From Planctomycetota bacterium (GTDB lineage Bacteria > Planctomycetota > Phycisphaerae > Phycisphaerales > UBA1924), in the NCBI GenBank assembly GCA_039819165.1, contig JBCBSM010000001.1, forward strand, positions 1,736,001-1,800,000: a stretch of DNA of 64,000 bases. The letters are read 5' to 3'. The translations under genes were made by a program, and so were the position numbers. Of this stretch, positions 25,738 through 36,868 are shown in pieces; the first letter of the stretch is position 1, and each line of letters begins with the position of its first letter. The notes below the pieces were generated by a model that was not told the DNA's origin, did no database searches, and saw nothing but the letters and a program-made list of their open reading frames with translations.

Positions 25738-26384
25738 CCGCGATCGTCTTCGACGTCGACGGCGTGCTCGTCTCGACCGATGCGCTGCACGAGCACGCGT
25801 GGCGGCGGATGGCCCGCGAGTTCGGCGTGCCCTTCGCCGACGACCTGCCGCCCAAGTTGCGCGGCGTCAGCCGGACCGAGTCGCTGCGGCGGCTGCTCGG
25901 CGACCGGCATCGGGGCTTCTCCGAGAGCACGCAAGCCGAGATGCTCGTCCGCAAGAACGAGCTGTTCCTTGCGGCGGTCGACGCGCTATCGCCGAGCGAC
26001 GCGATGCCCAACGCCCGCGAGATCCTGTCCGAGTTGCGGCGGCGGGGCGTGCCCGTCGCGGCGGCGTCGTCGAGCAGGAACGCCCGGCGGGTGCTGTGGC
26101 AGGTGGAGCTGGCCCCGCTCATCGATGCGGTGGTCGACGGCAACGACGTGGCGAGCGCCAAGCCCGCGCCCGATGCCTTCGCGCAGGCCGCCCTCCGGCT
26201 GGGCATCGACCCCGGCGAGTGCCTCGCCGTCGAGGACGCCGACGCGGGCGTGGCCTCGGCGCGGGCCGCGGGGCTGCGGGTGTTCGCCGTCGGCGCCGCC
26301 GCGGGCGACGAGCGGGCCGCGGCGTCGGCTGCGTCGCTGGCCGAGATCGACGCCGACCGGCTTCTGGCCGCAGCGACCGCCTAG
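25734..26384 (+). CDS. HAD-superfamily phosphatase / beta-phosphoglucomutase-like
   Basis: 216 residues from a GTG overlapping the mutS stop. HAD motif I is FDVDGVL (nucleophile Asp7, acid/base Asp9), motif II the Ser-rich AAASSSRN, motif III Lys in SAKPAPDAF, and motif IV VEDADAG. A helical cap sits between motifs I and II. The LRGVSRTESLRRLL segment in the cap matches beta-phosphoglucomutases, which need this loop to hold the sugar phosphate, so that activity is possible; a general sugar phosphatase is the alternative. The 3' end overlaps the next, convergent gene by 4 nt. Confidence 0.88.
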   Translation: MTAIVFDVDGVLVSTDALHEHAWRRMAREFGVPFADDLPPKLRGVSRTESLRRLLGDRHRGFSESTQAEMLVRKNELFLAAVDALSPSDAMPNAREILSELRRRGVPVAAASSSRNARRVLWQVELAPLIDAVVDGNDVASAKPAPDAFAQAALRLGIDPGECLAVEDADAGVASARAAGLRVFAVGAAAGDERAAASAASLAEIDADRLLAAATA

Positions 26385-27433
26385 CGGGGCCGGTTGGCCC
26401 AGGACCACTGCAGCGAGGGGTCCAGCGGCTCGATGCGCATCCGCCCGCGCAGCTCGTTGAGGTAGGCCCCGATGGCCCGCTGCTCGGCGTCGAGGCGGAG
26501 CTGCTCGACGAGCGCCGGCCGCGCCTCCTCGAACGCCACTCCATCGCCCGGGCGGATGTCCTCCACGAATGCGAAGGCGAAGCCCTCATCAAGGGCGATG
26601 ATCGGCGTGAGCGCGCCCGACGGCGTCGCGAAGACGGCCGCCCGGAAGGCGTCGGGGTACTGCGGATCGTGCGGCGTCATCGGATCCAGCAGGCCGCCGC
26701 GGGCCGACGACACGTCGCTGGAGTGCTCGACGGCGGCGTCGATCATCTCGATCCGCGCCGCCCGCAGCCCGGCGTCGAGGTCGCCCGAGCGGACGCCGCG
26801 ATCGAATGCGAGCTGCGCCCGGCGGCGGAGGTCCACCGCCAGCCGCTCGCGCGCGGTGACGACCACGCGGACGATCCGCCGCGGCCCATGCACCGTGTCG
26901 TAGAGCCGGCGGACGTCGACCTCGGCGGGTTGTGGTACGCGATCGGCGGTGAGCCGGCGGAGCCGCGCGTTGCGCTCCAGCAGCGCGTCGAACCACCGCG
27001 GGCCCCAGCCCCGGCGGGCGCGGGCCTGTTCCACCGCGCGACCCCGCGATACCCGGTCGGCCAGGCCCGCCCGCGCGAGCGTCTCCTCGAGCACACGCCG
27101 CTCGTAGGCCACGTCGGCCTCCGAGACCGAGATCCCTGCGCGGTCCGCGGCCTCGGCCACCGTGCGATCGAGCGCGAGGGCCTCCAGGGCGGCCGCCCCC
27201 GCGCGCTCGGCGACCAGCGGCCAGAGCGTCTCGGACGACACCACCTCACCGGACACGAAGGCGGCCCGGTCGACCGCCGGGGCGGACGCGTCGGAGACCG
27301 GCGAGAGCCGCGGGCCGGCCTGGGAGGTGCAGCCACCTGCGATCAGCATGCTAACAGGCGCCGCCGCCACGACCCAGCGGAACGCCGGAGCGCCGGGGCG
27401 GGGGCATAAAGACCAAAAAATGTGCGTCACCAT
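26381..27433 (-). CDS. Parvulin-like (SurA/PpiC-type) lipoprotein
   Basis: 350 residues. A hydrophobic leader ends at a lipobox, MLIAGGC (Cys35), predicting a lipid-anchored envelope protein. A helical SurA-N-like region (about 75-170) is followed by a parvulin-type domain in which [49 protein letters not shown] follows the usual GGDLG...LxxGexS-V-G-H order. Such proteins are peptidyl-prolyl isomerases or chaperones for outer-membrane or secreted proteins. The key catalytic residues are poorly conserved, so it may be chaperone only. The leader before the hydrophobic core is long (about 18 residues); no better start exists. It is convergent with the HAD gene and divergent from the pseudopilin at 27598. 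Confidence 0.75.
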   Translation of the reverse strand: MVTHIFWSLCPRPGAPAFRWVVAAAPVSMLIAGGCTSQAGPRLSPVSDASAPAVDRAAFVSGEVVSSETLWPLVAERAGAAALEALALDRTVAEAADRAGISVSEADVAYERRVLEETLARAGLADRVSRGRAVEQARARRGWGPRWFDALLERNARLRRLTADRVPQPAEVDVRRLYDTVHGPRRIVRVVVTARERLAVDLRRRAQLAFDRGVRSGDLDAGLRAARIEMIDAAVEHSSDVSSARGGLLDPMTPHDPQYPDAFRAAVFATPSGALTPIIALDEGFAFAFVEDIRPGDGVAFEEARPALVEQLRLDAEQRAIGAYLNELRGRMRIEPLDPSLQWSWANRPR

Positions 27434-27597
27434 GTCCCAATCATCCGGTAAGGTCTGTATGCGTCAAGGGCTCGCCCTTATGGCGGGCCATACGCGGGCC
27501 GCGCGACCGCGGCCGCCCCTTCGTGGGGGGCACGCAGAGCGAGGAACTCGTGGGGACTGCGAGTCGGTGGTCCCCGCTCCGGGAAGGACGGACCACG

Positions 27598-28641
27598 ATG
27601 CTGCATCGCCACGGGCCGGCTCACAGGCCGGCATTCACGCTCATCGAACTGCTCGTCGTCATCGCGATCATCGCGCTGCTCATCGCCATCCTGCTGCCCG
27701 CCCTGGGCGAGGCCCGCAAGTCGGCCCGACTCGCGTTGGACATGGGCAACATGAAGCAATTCGGCTTCGCCACGGGCACCTACTCGGCGGACTACCAGGA
27801 CCGCCAGTGGGCGTTCACCTGGAACGATGCGGAGGATACCCAGCAGTCCGAGTTCGGCGATCTGCGTGGCGCCAGCAGCCCCATGGACGCGGCCGCGCGG
27901 CAGGCCATCGACATCATCCGGCGGCGGGCCGATCGGCTCGACATACCCCGCGTCTCGGGCTGGGTGCCCCAGGTGTACTACAGCCACCTCGTCGTGAACG
28001 ACTACCTGGCCCAGAAGCTGCCCGAGAAGATGGTGGTCTCGCCGGCCGACCGCGATCGCCTCAACTGGCAGATCGATCCGCGGAACCTCTTCGACACCAA
28101 CTACTGGGCGCCGCGCCAGGTCCGCCCGGATGGTGGTCGATCCAAGCGGTGGCCCTACAGCTCCAGCTACCAGCTCGTGCCAGCGGCCTACGACCGCTCC
28201 TCGAATCCGCAGGACCGCCTCATCCAGGGCTCGGCCCACTGGAACTACTCGGTGAGCCCCCGGATGCGGCTCGGTGATGTGCGGCTGACCGACGTCGAGT
28301 TCCCCTCGAAGAAGGTGCAGATGCACGACGCCGAGGGGCGGCACTTCAGCAAGCAGCCCGTCTGGCTGGGCTACGACACGTGCCGCCAGCCCGTGCTGGC
28401 CTACGACGGCTCGTGCACCGTGCAGCTGAGCTTCGATTACAACCTCGGCTGGCGGCCGCGGGATCCGACCTCGGGCGATTACACCAGGATCCCCTACAAC
28501 CCCCGTGGCTGGGAGGCGCCGACGCTGGATGGCTCGGTCACGGACATCACCCCCGGCAAGATCCGCTGGGCCCGGGGCGGCATCAGGGGCGTCGACTTCG
28601 GCCAGGGCGAGGTCGACACGGGCCAGCCCAAGGATCCCTAA
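27598..28641 (+). CDS. Pseudopilin, tandem copy 1
   Basis: 347 residues with a short class III leader ([12 protein letters not shown]) then [20 protein letters not shown], continuing [25 protein letters not shown]. The soluble domain has the blocks [32 protein letters not shown] and [11 protein letters not shown] and ends [14 protein letters not shown]. These blocks recur almost unchanged in the next gene, so the two are recent duplicates. GAAGGA about 9 nt before the ATG decides the start over an in-frame ATG at 27523. The 164-nt leader carries three hairpins, including GGCCGCG/CGCGGCC and GGGGAC/GTCCCC. It is presumably assembled by a type II secretion or pilus machine; an ATPase for one lies at 34.5-36.2 kb. 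Confidence 0.9.
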   Translation: MLHRHGPAHRPAFTLIELLVVIAIIALLIAILLPALGEARKSARLALDMGNMKQFGFATGTYSADYQDRQWAFTWNDAEDTQQSEFGDLRGASSPMDAAARQAIDIIRRRADRLDIPRVSGWVPQVYYSHLVVNDYLAQKLPEKMVVSPADRDRLNWQIDPRNLFDTNYWAPRQVRPDGGRSKRWPYSSSYQLVPAAYDRSSNPQDRLIQGSAHWNYSVSPRMRLGDVRLTDVEFPSKKVQMHDAEGRHFSKQPVWLGYDTCRQPVLAYDGSCTVQLSFDYNLGWRPRDPTSGDYTRIPYNPRGWEAPTLDGSVTDITPGKIRWARGGIRGVDFGQGEVDTGQPKDP

Positions 28642-28962
28642 TCGCCGCATCCGGCATGCTCGGGCGGGCATCGAACCGCCGCCGGGCACGCCGCTCGAGC
28701 CGTGCGTCGCGGACACGCGACGCCGGACGTTTCCCGAGCAGGACCTCCTTGCATCCCGCCGCCCGTGCTCCGATTAGGGATTATCGCCGGGATCCAATCT
28801 GTCTTCCGTGCGAAAACGAACTGGATTGGGTCGCAGAATTGTTGTATTCTGCCCGAAGGCCCAACCATGGGCAAGGATACTGATAGGTATTTACTCGGTA
28901 TTCTGCACGGGGACGTCAACAATCCAGGACGCCCGGATGGGCGGTACGGGAGGACCGACGAA
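28642..28962 (+). other. 321-nt leader between tandem pseudopilins
   Basis: No gene is supported here. The second half (28780-28910) is clearly more A/T-rich than its surroundings and holds a perfect palindrome (listed separately), so it is probably a promoter region giving the second pseudopilin its own transcription. No intrinsic terminator follows the first pseudopilin's stop, so read-through from it is also likely. No unambiguous -35/-10 pair was found. Confidence 0.45.
28833..28852. promoter_or_regulatory. Palindrome GCAGAAT-N6-ATTCTGC upstream of pseudopilin 2
   Basis: A perfect inverted repeat with 7-bp arms and a 6-nt AT-rich spacer, 110 nt before the pseudopilin start, inside the A/T-rich leader. 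The arm/spacer layout fits a dimeric regulator site; it could equally form a leader hairpin. No matching site was seen before the first pseudopilin. Confidence 0.4.
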
Positions 28963-30021
28963 ATGCGTTTGTCTGAGATCAGGTACCGGGCGTCCGAACG
29001 CCGCGGCTTTACCCTCATCGAGTTGCTGGTCGTCATCGCGATCATCGCGCTGCTGATCAGCATCCTCCTCCCGTCGCTGGGCGAGGCCCGCAAGACGGCC
29101 CGGCTGGCGACCGACCTGGGCAACGTGAAGCAGTTCGGCTTCGCGAACGGCACCTACTCGGCCGACTACCAGGATCGCATCTTCGCGTTCACCTGGAACA
29201 CCCAGGAGGACGCGGACAAGGAGGCGCAGGATCGCACCGGCAGCTATTCCGTCGGCAACCCGACGGCCGGCGGCGCCGCCCAGGCGACCGACATCATCCG
29301 CTTCCGCGGCGATCGCCGGGACATCGAGCAGCCGAGCAACTGGATTCCGCACGTCCTCTACACCCACCTCGTCATCAACGACTACCTCGCGCAGAAGCTG
29401 CCCGAGAAGATGGTGGTGTCCCCGGCCGATCGCAAGCGGCTGAACTGGCAGGAAGATCCGCGGAACTTGTTCGATACGACGTACTGGACCATCACGGGCC
29501 AGCCCCCGGTGCCGCCGGATTCGAACAAGCGCTGGCCGTACAGCTCGAGCTACCAGGTCGTGCCGGCCTCCTACGACGGCGCCGTGCGGCCGCAGGATCG
29601 CGTCGCCCAGGGCGGGACGCACCGCACCTATTCGACCGGTGGCGGCAAGCTCGGCGGGCTGCGGATCAGCAACGTTGCCGCCCCCTCGCAGAAGGTGTTC
29701 ATGCACGACTCGGTGGATCGCTACAGCCGCGACGAGTTGTACTACGCCTTCCCCGACGCCCGGGCCGTCGTGCTGATGTTCGACTACTCGGCCGGTCAGC
29801 GGCTCACGGCGGATTCCAACAAGGGCTGGGACCCCCGGGATCCGGACTCTTCCGACCCGACCACGGCGACGTACAGCCCCGACCGCTGGGAGCCGCAGTC
29901 CCGCAGCGGCGAGACGTTCGAGGGCTACTACCGCTGGACCCGCGGCGGCCTGCTGGGCATCGATTTCGGCGGCACCGAGATCGACACCGGCCAGCCGAAG
30001 GAGCCGCCTCCCGGTGGCTAA
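28963..30021 (+). CDS. Pseudopilin, tandem copy 2
   Basis: 352 residues, start fixed by GGGAGGA 8 nt upstream of ATG 28963 (the open frame reaches back to 28702). The leader [15 protein letters not shown] precedes [20 protein letters not shown]. The soluble domain mirrors copy 1: [50 protein letters not shown], and a final [16 protein letters not shown]. The copies differ mainly in loops around residues 70-95 and 230-310, the expected exposed face. It closes with a strong terminator 29 nt after the stop. Confidence 0.9.
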   Translation: MRLSEIRYRASERRGFTLIELLVVIAIIALLISILLPSLGEARKTARLATDLGNVKQFGFANGTYSADYQDRIFAFTWNTQEDADKEAQDRTGSYSVGNPTAGGAAQATDIIRFRGDRRDIEQPSNWIPHVLYTHLVINDYLAQKLPEKMVVSPADRKRLNWQEDPRNLFDTTYWTITGQPPVPPDSNKRWPYSSSYQVVPASYDGAVRPQDRVAQGGTHRTYSTGGGKLGGLRISNVAAPSQKVFMHDSVDRYSRDELYYAFPDARAVVLMFDYSAGQRLTADSNKGWDPRDPDSSDPTTATYSPDRWEPQSRSGETFEGYYRWTRGGLLGIDFGGTEIDTGQPKEPPPGG

Positions 30022-30049
30022 TGCCGCGACACTGAACGCCTGAGCGCGC

Positions 30050-30075
30050 GACCCGGCCTACGCCGGGTCGTTTTT
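30050..30075 (+). terminator. Rho-independent terminator after pseudopilin 2
   Basis: An 8-bp perfect stem GACCCGGC / GCCGGGTC with loop CTAC is followed by GTTTTTG. This is a textbook intrinsic terminator, ending the pseudopilin transcript 80 nt before serA. Confidence 0.92.
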
Positions 30076-30154
30076 GTTGGTGGCGCGCTATCGTCCGCCG
30101 TGGCGGGGCATGCGCCCCGCGCATCGGCTCGCGGACGGCGAAGGGAGCGATCGC

Positions 30155-31138
30155 ATGAAGGTGCTCATCGCGGACAAGTTCGAGGCCTCGGGCATCGAGG
30201 CGCTGCGGGCCGGAGGCCACGACGTCGTCTCGCAGCCCGACCTAGGCCCCGACACCCTGCCGGCGGCGCTCGCCGAGCACCGGCCCGACGTGCTCGTGGT
30301 CCGCTCGACCAAGGTGCCGGCGGCCGTCATTGAGGCCCAGGATTCGCTGAAGGGCATCATCCGGGCGGGGGCGGGCCACGACAACATCGATTCGGCCGCT
30401 GCCTCGGCCAGGGGTGTCGCGGTCTGCAATTGCCCGGGCATGAACGCGGTCGCCGTCGCCGAACTGGCGATGGGCCACCTGATCAACTGCGATCGCCGGC
30501 TGCCGGCCCAGGATGCCGAGCTTCGGCGGGGCCACTGGCACAAGAAGGAGTTCGCCAAGGCCCGCGGGCTGAAGGGCCGCACGCTCGGGCTGGTGGGCAT
30601 GGGCGCCATCGGCCGGGAGGTCGCCGCCCGGGCCAACGCCTTCGGCATGGATGTCGTCGGCTGGTCGCGGAGCCTGACGCCCGAGTCGGCCTCGGCGCTG
30701 GGCATCCGCTGCGGCGGCTCGTCCCGCGACGAGCTCGCCGCCATGCTCGGCGAGTGCGACGCGGTGAGCCTGCACGTCGCCGCGACGCCCGAGACCAAGG
30801 GCATGTGCGACGCGGGCTTCTTTGCCGCCATGAAGGACGGCGCCTACTTCGTCAACACCGCCCGGGGCACGCTGGTGGACGAGGCCGCGCTCGTCGACGC
30901 CATCGAGGGCAAGGGCCTGCGGGTCGCCACCGACGTCTACCAGAACCAGCCGGCGACGCCCGACGAGGCGTTCGAGACGCCAATGGCCCGCGCGGCGACG
31001 GCGAGCCTGTCGCACCACTGCGGCGCCTCGACCGACCAGGCCCAGCAGGCCGTCGCCGACGAGACGGTGCGGATCATCGAGGCGTTCGCCGCGAGTGGCG
31101 TCTTCGAGAACGTGGTGAACGAGCTGCAGCCGGCGTGA
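30155..31138 (+). CDS. serA: D-3-phosphoglycerate dehydrogenase, short form
   Basis: Oxidises 3-phosphoglycerate to 3-phosphohydroxypyruvate with NAD, the first step of serine synthesis. 327 residues, lacking the C-terminal ACT regulatory domain of long SerA, so it should not be serine-inhibited through that domain. The NAD site is LGLVGMGAIGREVA; VNTARGTLVDE and SHHCGAST hold the catalytic Arg and His. AAGGGAG 8 nt before the ATG sets the start. serC follows 43 nt downstream, which supports the serine-pathway call over other 2-hydroxyacid dehydrogenases. Confidence 0.9.
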   Translation: MKVLIADKFEASGIEALRAGGHDVVSQPDLGPDTLPAALAEHRPDVLVVRSTKVPAAVIEAQDSLKGIIRAGAGHDNIDSAAASARGVAVCNCPGMNAVAVAELAMGHLINCDRRLPAQDAELRRGHWHKKEFAKARGLKGRTLGLVGMGAIGREVAARANAFGMDVVGWSRSLTPESASALGIRCGGSSRDELAAMLGECDAVSLHVAATPETKGMCDAGFFAAMKDGAYFVNTARGTLVDEAALVDAIEGKGLRVATDVYQNQPATPDEAFETPMARAATASLSHHCGASTDQAQQAVADETVRIIEAFAASGVFENVVNELQPA

Positions 31139-31181
31139 CCGCCCGCGATCCGGCGGCGAGCAATTCCTAGGAGGTCCCGCG

Positions 31182-32285
31182 ATGACGGCAACCCAGACCG
31201 CGACGCAGACGCGCAGCACGTTCAACTTCTCCGCCGGCCCGGCCGTCATGCCCGAGGACGTCATCCGCCGCGTGCAGCAGGACATCTGGGACATCGACGG
31301 CACGGGCATCGGCATCATGGAGCACAGCCACCGCGGCCCGGTGGTCGACGGCGTATGGCAGCGGGCCGAGGCGGCCTGCCGCTCGCTCGCGGGCATCCCC
31401 GACGACTACGCCGTGCTGTTCGTGCAGGGCGGCGCCTCGATGCAGTTCGCGATGTCGGCGGCCAACTACCTGCCCGGGGGCGGCACGGCCGACTACATCA
31501 ACACCGGCTCGTGGTCCAAGAAGGCGATCAAGGAGGCCACGCTCTACGGCGGCGTGCATGTCGCGGGGTCGAGCGAGGCCTCCAACTTCGACCACATCCC
31601 GTCGCAGCTCGAGCACTCCGCCGATCCGGCCTACGTCCACTTTACCTCCAACAACACGATCTTCGGCACCGAGTTCGCGGGCGAGCCCACCTGCCCGGAC
31701 GGCTCGTTCCTGATCTGCGACGCCTCGAGCGACATCTTCAGCCGCCCGATCGACGTCCGCAGGTACGGGCTTATCTACGCCGGCGCGCAGAAGAATCTCG
31801 GACCGTCGGGCGTGGTGCTGCTGATCGCGCGGAGGGACGTGGCCGAGCGATCGGTGCGCGAGCTGCCGACGATGCTCCAGTACAAGACGTTTCTGGAGAA
31901 TGACAGCCGGTACAACACGCCGCCGGTCTTCGGCGTGTACGTGATGGGGCTGGTCTTCGAGTGGATCCTGGAGCAGGGCGGGCTGGCGGCGATGGCCGAG
32001 CGCAACGCCGCCAAGGCGAAGCTGATCTACGACGTGCTCGACGCCGGCTTCTACAAGCCGCACGCCAAGACCGACAGCCGATCGCGGATGAACGTGACAT
32101 TCAACTGCCCGAGCGACGAGCTCAACAAGACCTTCCTCTCCGAGGCCGGCGAGCGAGGCTTCGACGGCCTCAAGGGCCACCGGTCGGTCGGCGGCATCCG
32201 AGCGAGCATCTACAACGCCTTCCCGCACGCGGGCTGCGAGGCGCTGGCCGAGTTCATGAAGGGCTTCGCGCAGCGGTACGGCTGA
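31182..32285 (+). CDS. serC: Phosphoserine aminotransferase
   Basis: PLP enzyme converting 3-phosphohydroxypyruvate and glutamate to phosphoserine; also used in pyridoxine synthesis in some bacteria. 367 residues; NFSAGPAVMPEDV, GIGIMEHSHRG, GGASMQFAM and the PLP lysine K204 in YAGAQKNLGPSG are all family signatures. TAGGAGGT lies 8 nt before the ATG. It forms a two-gene serine operon with serA; serB was not seen here. Its 3' 32 nt overlap the end of the convergent glycosyltransferase gene. Confidence 0.96.
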   Translation: MTATQTATQTRSTFNFSAGPAVMPEDVIRRVQQDIWDIDGTGIGIMEHSHRGPVVDGVWQRAEAACRSLAGIPDDYAVLFVQGGASMQFAMSAANYLPGGGTADYINTGSWSKKAIKEATLYGGVHVAGSSEASNFDHIPSQLEHSADPAYVHFTSNNTIFGTEFAGEPTCPDGSFLICDASSDIFSRPIDVRRYGLIYAGAQKNLGPSGVVLLIARRDVAERSVRELPTMLQYKTFLENDSRYNTPPVFGVYVMGLVFEWILEQGGLAAMAERNAAKAKLIYDVLDAGFYKPHAKTDSRSRMNVTFNCPSDELNKTFLSEAGERGFDGLKGHRSVGGIRASIYNAFPHAGCEALAEFMKGFAQRYG

Positions 32286-33318
32286 GCCGCCCGAGCGCCG
32301 CCGCCTCGACCTCGTCGACCGAGATCGTGCGCATCATCGCGGCGTTCGCGGGATCCTTGTGCGCGGCTGTGTGCCCGGGCGTCGCGTGCTGCAGCACGTC
32401 CGCCTCGCGGCCGTAGGGCCCGACCAAGTGCGTCAGCGTCGGGCCGAAGAGCGCGACGAGCGGACGATCGAAGCCGACGGCCATGTGCAACGCCGCCGAG
32501 TCGTTGGCGATCACCAGGTCGCCGCGCGCCACCACCGCCATGAGCCGGCCGATGGTGGTGCCACCTACCAGATCGAGCACGCGTCGCTCCCGCCGGGCGA
32601 GTGCGAGCAGCGCCGGGCATTGCTCGCCCTCGTCCACGCCGCCGACGACCGCGATCGTCGCGTCGGTCCGCCGCATGAGCCGCTCGGCGAGGTCGGCGAA
32701 GCGGTCCTGCGGCCACCGCTTGGCCATCCAGCGAGCCGTCGGCGCCAGCACGACGAGCGGCCCCACGCCGGCGAGCGTCCGCTCGGCCCACGCCGCATCG
32801 CTCTCGGCGAGGTGCAGCCGCATGTCTGGATCCGCGGATGCGTCGTGCGCCCCCGCTGCTTCCGCGAGAGCCATCATGCGGTCGACGGTGTGGGCGTCCG
32901 CCGGCACGTCGACACGCTCGGTGTAGCAGCGGGCGGCTCCCTCGCGGGCGGCGGCGTCGCCGACGCGACGCGGGGCACCGGTGGCCCACGTGATCAGCCC
33001 GCTGCGGAGCAGGCCCTGGCAATCCAGCACGAGGTCGTAGCGGCGGCGGCGGAGCCCCAGCGCCCAGCGCGCCGCGGCGGCCATGCGATCGGGACGGCCT
33101 ATCGGCGACAGCCGCCGCCGCGGGAACGGGACGGCTTCCGTCAGTGCGGGGTGGGCGGCGATCGCCTGGGCAAAGCCGTCCTGCACCAGCCAGTCGATCC
33201 GGGCGTCGGGCCAGCGGCGGCGGAGGGCCGCGAGGACGGGCACCGTGCGGCACACGTCGCCCAGGGCGCTCGGCCGGACGAGCAGGATCCGCTCGGGATC
33301 TGTGGGCTCGGCTGCCAT
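32254..33318 (-). CDS. Glycosyltransferase family 9 (heptosyltransferase-like)
   Basis: 354 residues from ATG 33318. RILLVRPSALGDVCRTVPVLAALRRRWPDA is the GT9 N-terminal block; the C-terminal nucleotide-sugar half has VLAPTARWMAKRWPQDRFADL, VVGGVDEG, LVGGTTIGRLMAVVARGDLVIANDSAALHMA and ALFGPT. GT9 enzymes add heptose or related sugars to lipopolysaccharide core. Together with the LAB_N, GT2, LptF/G and GT39-type genes in the window it argues for LPS-like glycolipid synthesis. Its 3' end overlaps serC. It is divergent, only 41 nt apart, from the exported protein gene at 33360. Confidence 0.88.
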   Translation of the reverse strand: MAAEPTDPERILLVRPSALGDVCRTVPVLAALRRRWPDARIDWLVQDGFAQAIAAHPALTEAVPFPRRRLSPIGRPDRMAAAARWALGLRRRRYDLVLDCQGLLRSGLITWATGAPRRVGDAAAREGAARCYTERVDVPADAHTVDRMMALAEAAGAHDASADPDMRLHLAESDAAWAERTLAGVGPLVVLAPTARWMAKRWPQDRFADLAERLMRRTDATIAVVGGVDEGEQCPALLALARRERRVLDLVGGTTIGRLMAVVARGDLVIANDSAALHMAVGFDRPLVALFGPTLTHLVGPYGREADVLQHATPGHTAAHKDPANAAMMRTISVDEVEAAALGRLSRTAARSPS

Positions 33319-33359
33319 CGGCCAGTGTATCGGCGGACGTGCGGCTCTACGCTCGGGGC

Positions 33360-34472
33360 ATGACACGCCTCGTCGCCATCGCCGTGCTGATCACCGTGGT
33401 GCTCGCGCCCCGGGCGTTGGGCCAGGCCGAGGCCGACGCGCCCCGGCCGCTGGCGGGCGTCATCGCCCATGGGGAGGGGGAGGTCGACGCCGCCGACGCG
33501 GCACGCATCCGCCGGGCATTCGGCGGGCTGGACGCCTTCGAGTCCCTGGACGACGCGGCGAGCATCGCGGCGCTGGCGCGCGCGATGCTGGCGGTCGCCG
33601 GCACGCCCGGGGCCTCCATGGCATTGCTGGAGGCGGGCCCCGATGCCCTCGTCGTGGCGGCCAGGATGCCGGGGTCGGTGGTGCTCAGCGCCAGCGGCCG
33701 CGTGCAGGTGTGGGGCATCCGCGGAGATACGTACGTCGTGTACGACCGCGCGACCAGTGCCGGCCCGCCCGCGGACGCGATCGCGGCGCTGGCCGACGCC
33801 TTCGACGCGCACCGCGAGGCCGACGCACCCACCGGCGTGGAACTCATGCTCGACCTCGAGAACCTCCGCCGGGCGTGGCCCGATGCGTTCGGCCCGGGGA
33901 CGGCCCGCAGCGTGCTCCGCGCGACGGGGCTGGCCAACGCCCGCAAGATCCATCTCACGCTGCCCGACGATGGCGCCGTGCGACTGGCGTATTCGAGCCG
34001 CGCCGAGCCGGCCGATCGCGTCGCGGTGGTCGAGGGTCCCGCGGGCCTGGGCGAGGCCGACGGCTTCGGCTTTGGGTCGAACTGGCCGCGCATCGCCAAC
34101 GCGGTGCTGGCGCTCTACGCCGCCGCGCTGCCGGCCGAGAGCCGGGGTGCCGCGGGCCAGCGGATCCGGTCCTGGATGGAGGCCAACGGCGGGCGGCTGC
34201 GGGCCATCCTCGGCGCGGCCGACGCGGGCGGCGCCTGGAGCCTTAAGGCCGGGCGGCCCGCGCTCGCGGTGCCCGTGCGCGATGCCGTCGGCGAGGCGCG
34301 GCTCCGCGAGGTCGCCGGCCCGCTCTTCCCCGCGCTGGGCATGGCCGAAATCGAGAACGGCGGCTCGATGCCGTTGCCCGCGCACTTCGCCGCCGCGCTC
34401 GGCGGCTCGACGCTCACCGCGACGATCGAGACGCGGGAGGGCGGCCTGTTCTACGTGCTGGCGATCGAATAG
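33360..34472 (+). CDS. Hypothetical exported protein
   Basis: 370 residues. A signal peptide (MTRLVAIAVLITVVLAPRALGQ) is followed by a soluble domain with alternating strands and helices, low in Cys and rich in Ala, Asp and Gly. Recognisable segments are VELMLDLENLRRAWPD (about 160-175) and IENGGSMPLPAHFAAALGGSTL near the end. The layout is reminiscent of planctomycete exported proteins of unknown function with paired similar halves, but no family was identified. The ATG at 33360 directly precedes the signal peptide. The 3' end is 15 nt from the convergent ATPase gene. Confidence 0.7.
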   Translation: MTRLVAIAVLITVVLAPRALGQAEADAPRPLAGVIAHGEGEVDAADAARIRRAFGGLDAFESLDDAASIAALARAMLAVAGTPGASMALLEAGPDALVVAARMPGSVVLSASGRVQVWGIRGDTYVVYDRATSAGPPADAIAALADAFDAHREADAPTGVELMLDLENLRRAWPDAFGPGTARSVLRATGLANARKIHLTLPDDGAVRLAYSSRAEPADRVAVVEGPAGLGEADGFGFGSNWPRIANAVLALYAAALPAESRGAAGQRIRSWMEANGGRLRAILGAADAGGAWSLKAGRPALAVPVRDAVGEARLREVAGPLFPALGMAEIENGGSMPLPAHFAAALGGSTLTATIETREGGLFYVLAIE

Positions 34473-34487
34473 GACGCGGGGCCCGGG

Positions 34488-36182
<1,695 letters not shown>

Positions 36183-36278
36183 GCCGCGAAAGCATACCGC
36201 GCCGCGGCCGCGATGGAACGGCAAACTGCGGCCGGTACACGCCCGTGACGCGGGGTTATGGGCGGCTGGAGAGGGCGA

Positions 36279-36719
36279 CTAGCCGCGGGGCGGCGTGATC
36301 GCGTGCTCGCCCCAGACCGCCACGGCGTACGGCCTGACCTCGGCGATCATGAAGCCGCCGGCGACGGCGGGATCCGCGTTGCTGAGGGCCCGGGCCTCCT
36401 CGGCCGTGCGGGCCCGGTAGATCACCAGGCCCATGGGCTCGGCGTCCATCGTGCGGCCGGCGAGGATGACGGTGCCTTCGTCCCGCAGGCGTACGAGCCG
36501 CTGGTAGTGCTCCCCCACGGCCCGGATGGCCTCGGGACTCGGCTCGTCGGCCAGCACGGCCTCGGTCGCGGTCAGCACCACGAGCCACTCCCTCATCGGC
36601 GGATGGGAGTCATCCGCTTGTTGGCCGGGCGAAGGGGCATGCTGAGCGAGTCCCAGCACGCTGGCGAGCGATGCGACCAGAACGACGACGACGGCGAGGG
36701 ACGGCAGCGAGGGGTGCAT
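36279..36719 (-). CDS. Exported YCII-related domain protein
   Basis: 146 residues: signal peptide (MHPSLPSLAVVVVLVASLASVLG), then a YCII-like domain: REWLVVLTATEAVLADEPSPEAIRAVGEHYQRLVRLRDEGTVILAGRTMDAEPMGLVIYRARTAEEARALSNADPAV in overview, with the family's typical AGR and DP-x-V elements. YCII domains have a ferredoxin-like fold; the function of exported ones is unknown. GGAGGT 5 nt before the ATG at 36719 decides the start. It is divergent from the DinB / ArsR pair across a promoter region with a palindrome, so it may be part of the same regulon. Confidence 0.8.
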   Translation of the reverse strand: MHPSLPSLAVVVVLVASLASVLGLAQHAPSPGQQADDSHPPMREWLVVLTATEAVLADEPSPEAIRAVGEHYQRLVRLRDEGTVILAGRTMDAEPMGLVIYRARTAEEARALSNADPAVAGGFMIAEVRPYAVAVWGEHAITPPRG

Positions 36720-36774
36720 CGGGGACCTCCGGGGGCGTGGCGGCGAGTTTTGGATCCGATCGCCGCAAAAGGGC

Positions 36775-36812
36775 TTGACTGGGGGACAACAATATGTGAC
36801 TATATGGTCACA
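36775..36812 (+). promoter_or_regulatory. Promoter with palindromic operator for DinB/ArsR operon
   Basis: A -35-like TTGACT lies at 36775-36780. The -10 region overlaps a perfect palindrome TGTGAC-TATATG-GTCACA (36795-36812). The central TATATG is the best -10 candidate although the 20-nt spacing is longer than ideal. A repressor on the palindrome would block the -10. The operon it drives encodes an ArsR-family regulator at 37415, the natural candidate to bind here. It sits between divergent genes and could control both. Confidence 0.6.
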
Positions 36813-36868
36813 AATCAACCCCGCCTGTCGATGAGCGGGCTTGCACCACGAGCAGAAAGGTCCCTCCC

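Noticed and set aside
36795-36812. CRP site (TGTGA...TCACA)
   Set aside because: Half-sites are separated by 8 bases instead of the 6 required for CRP; an ArsR-type operator fits the context better.
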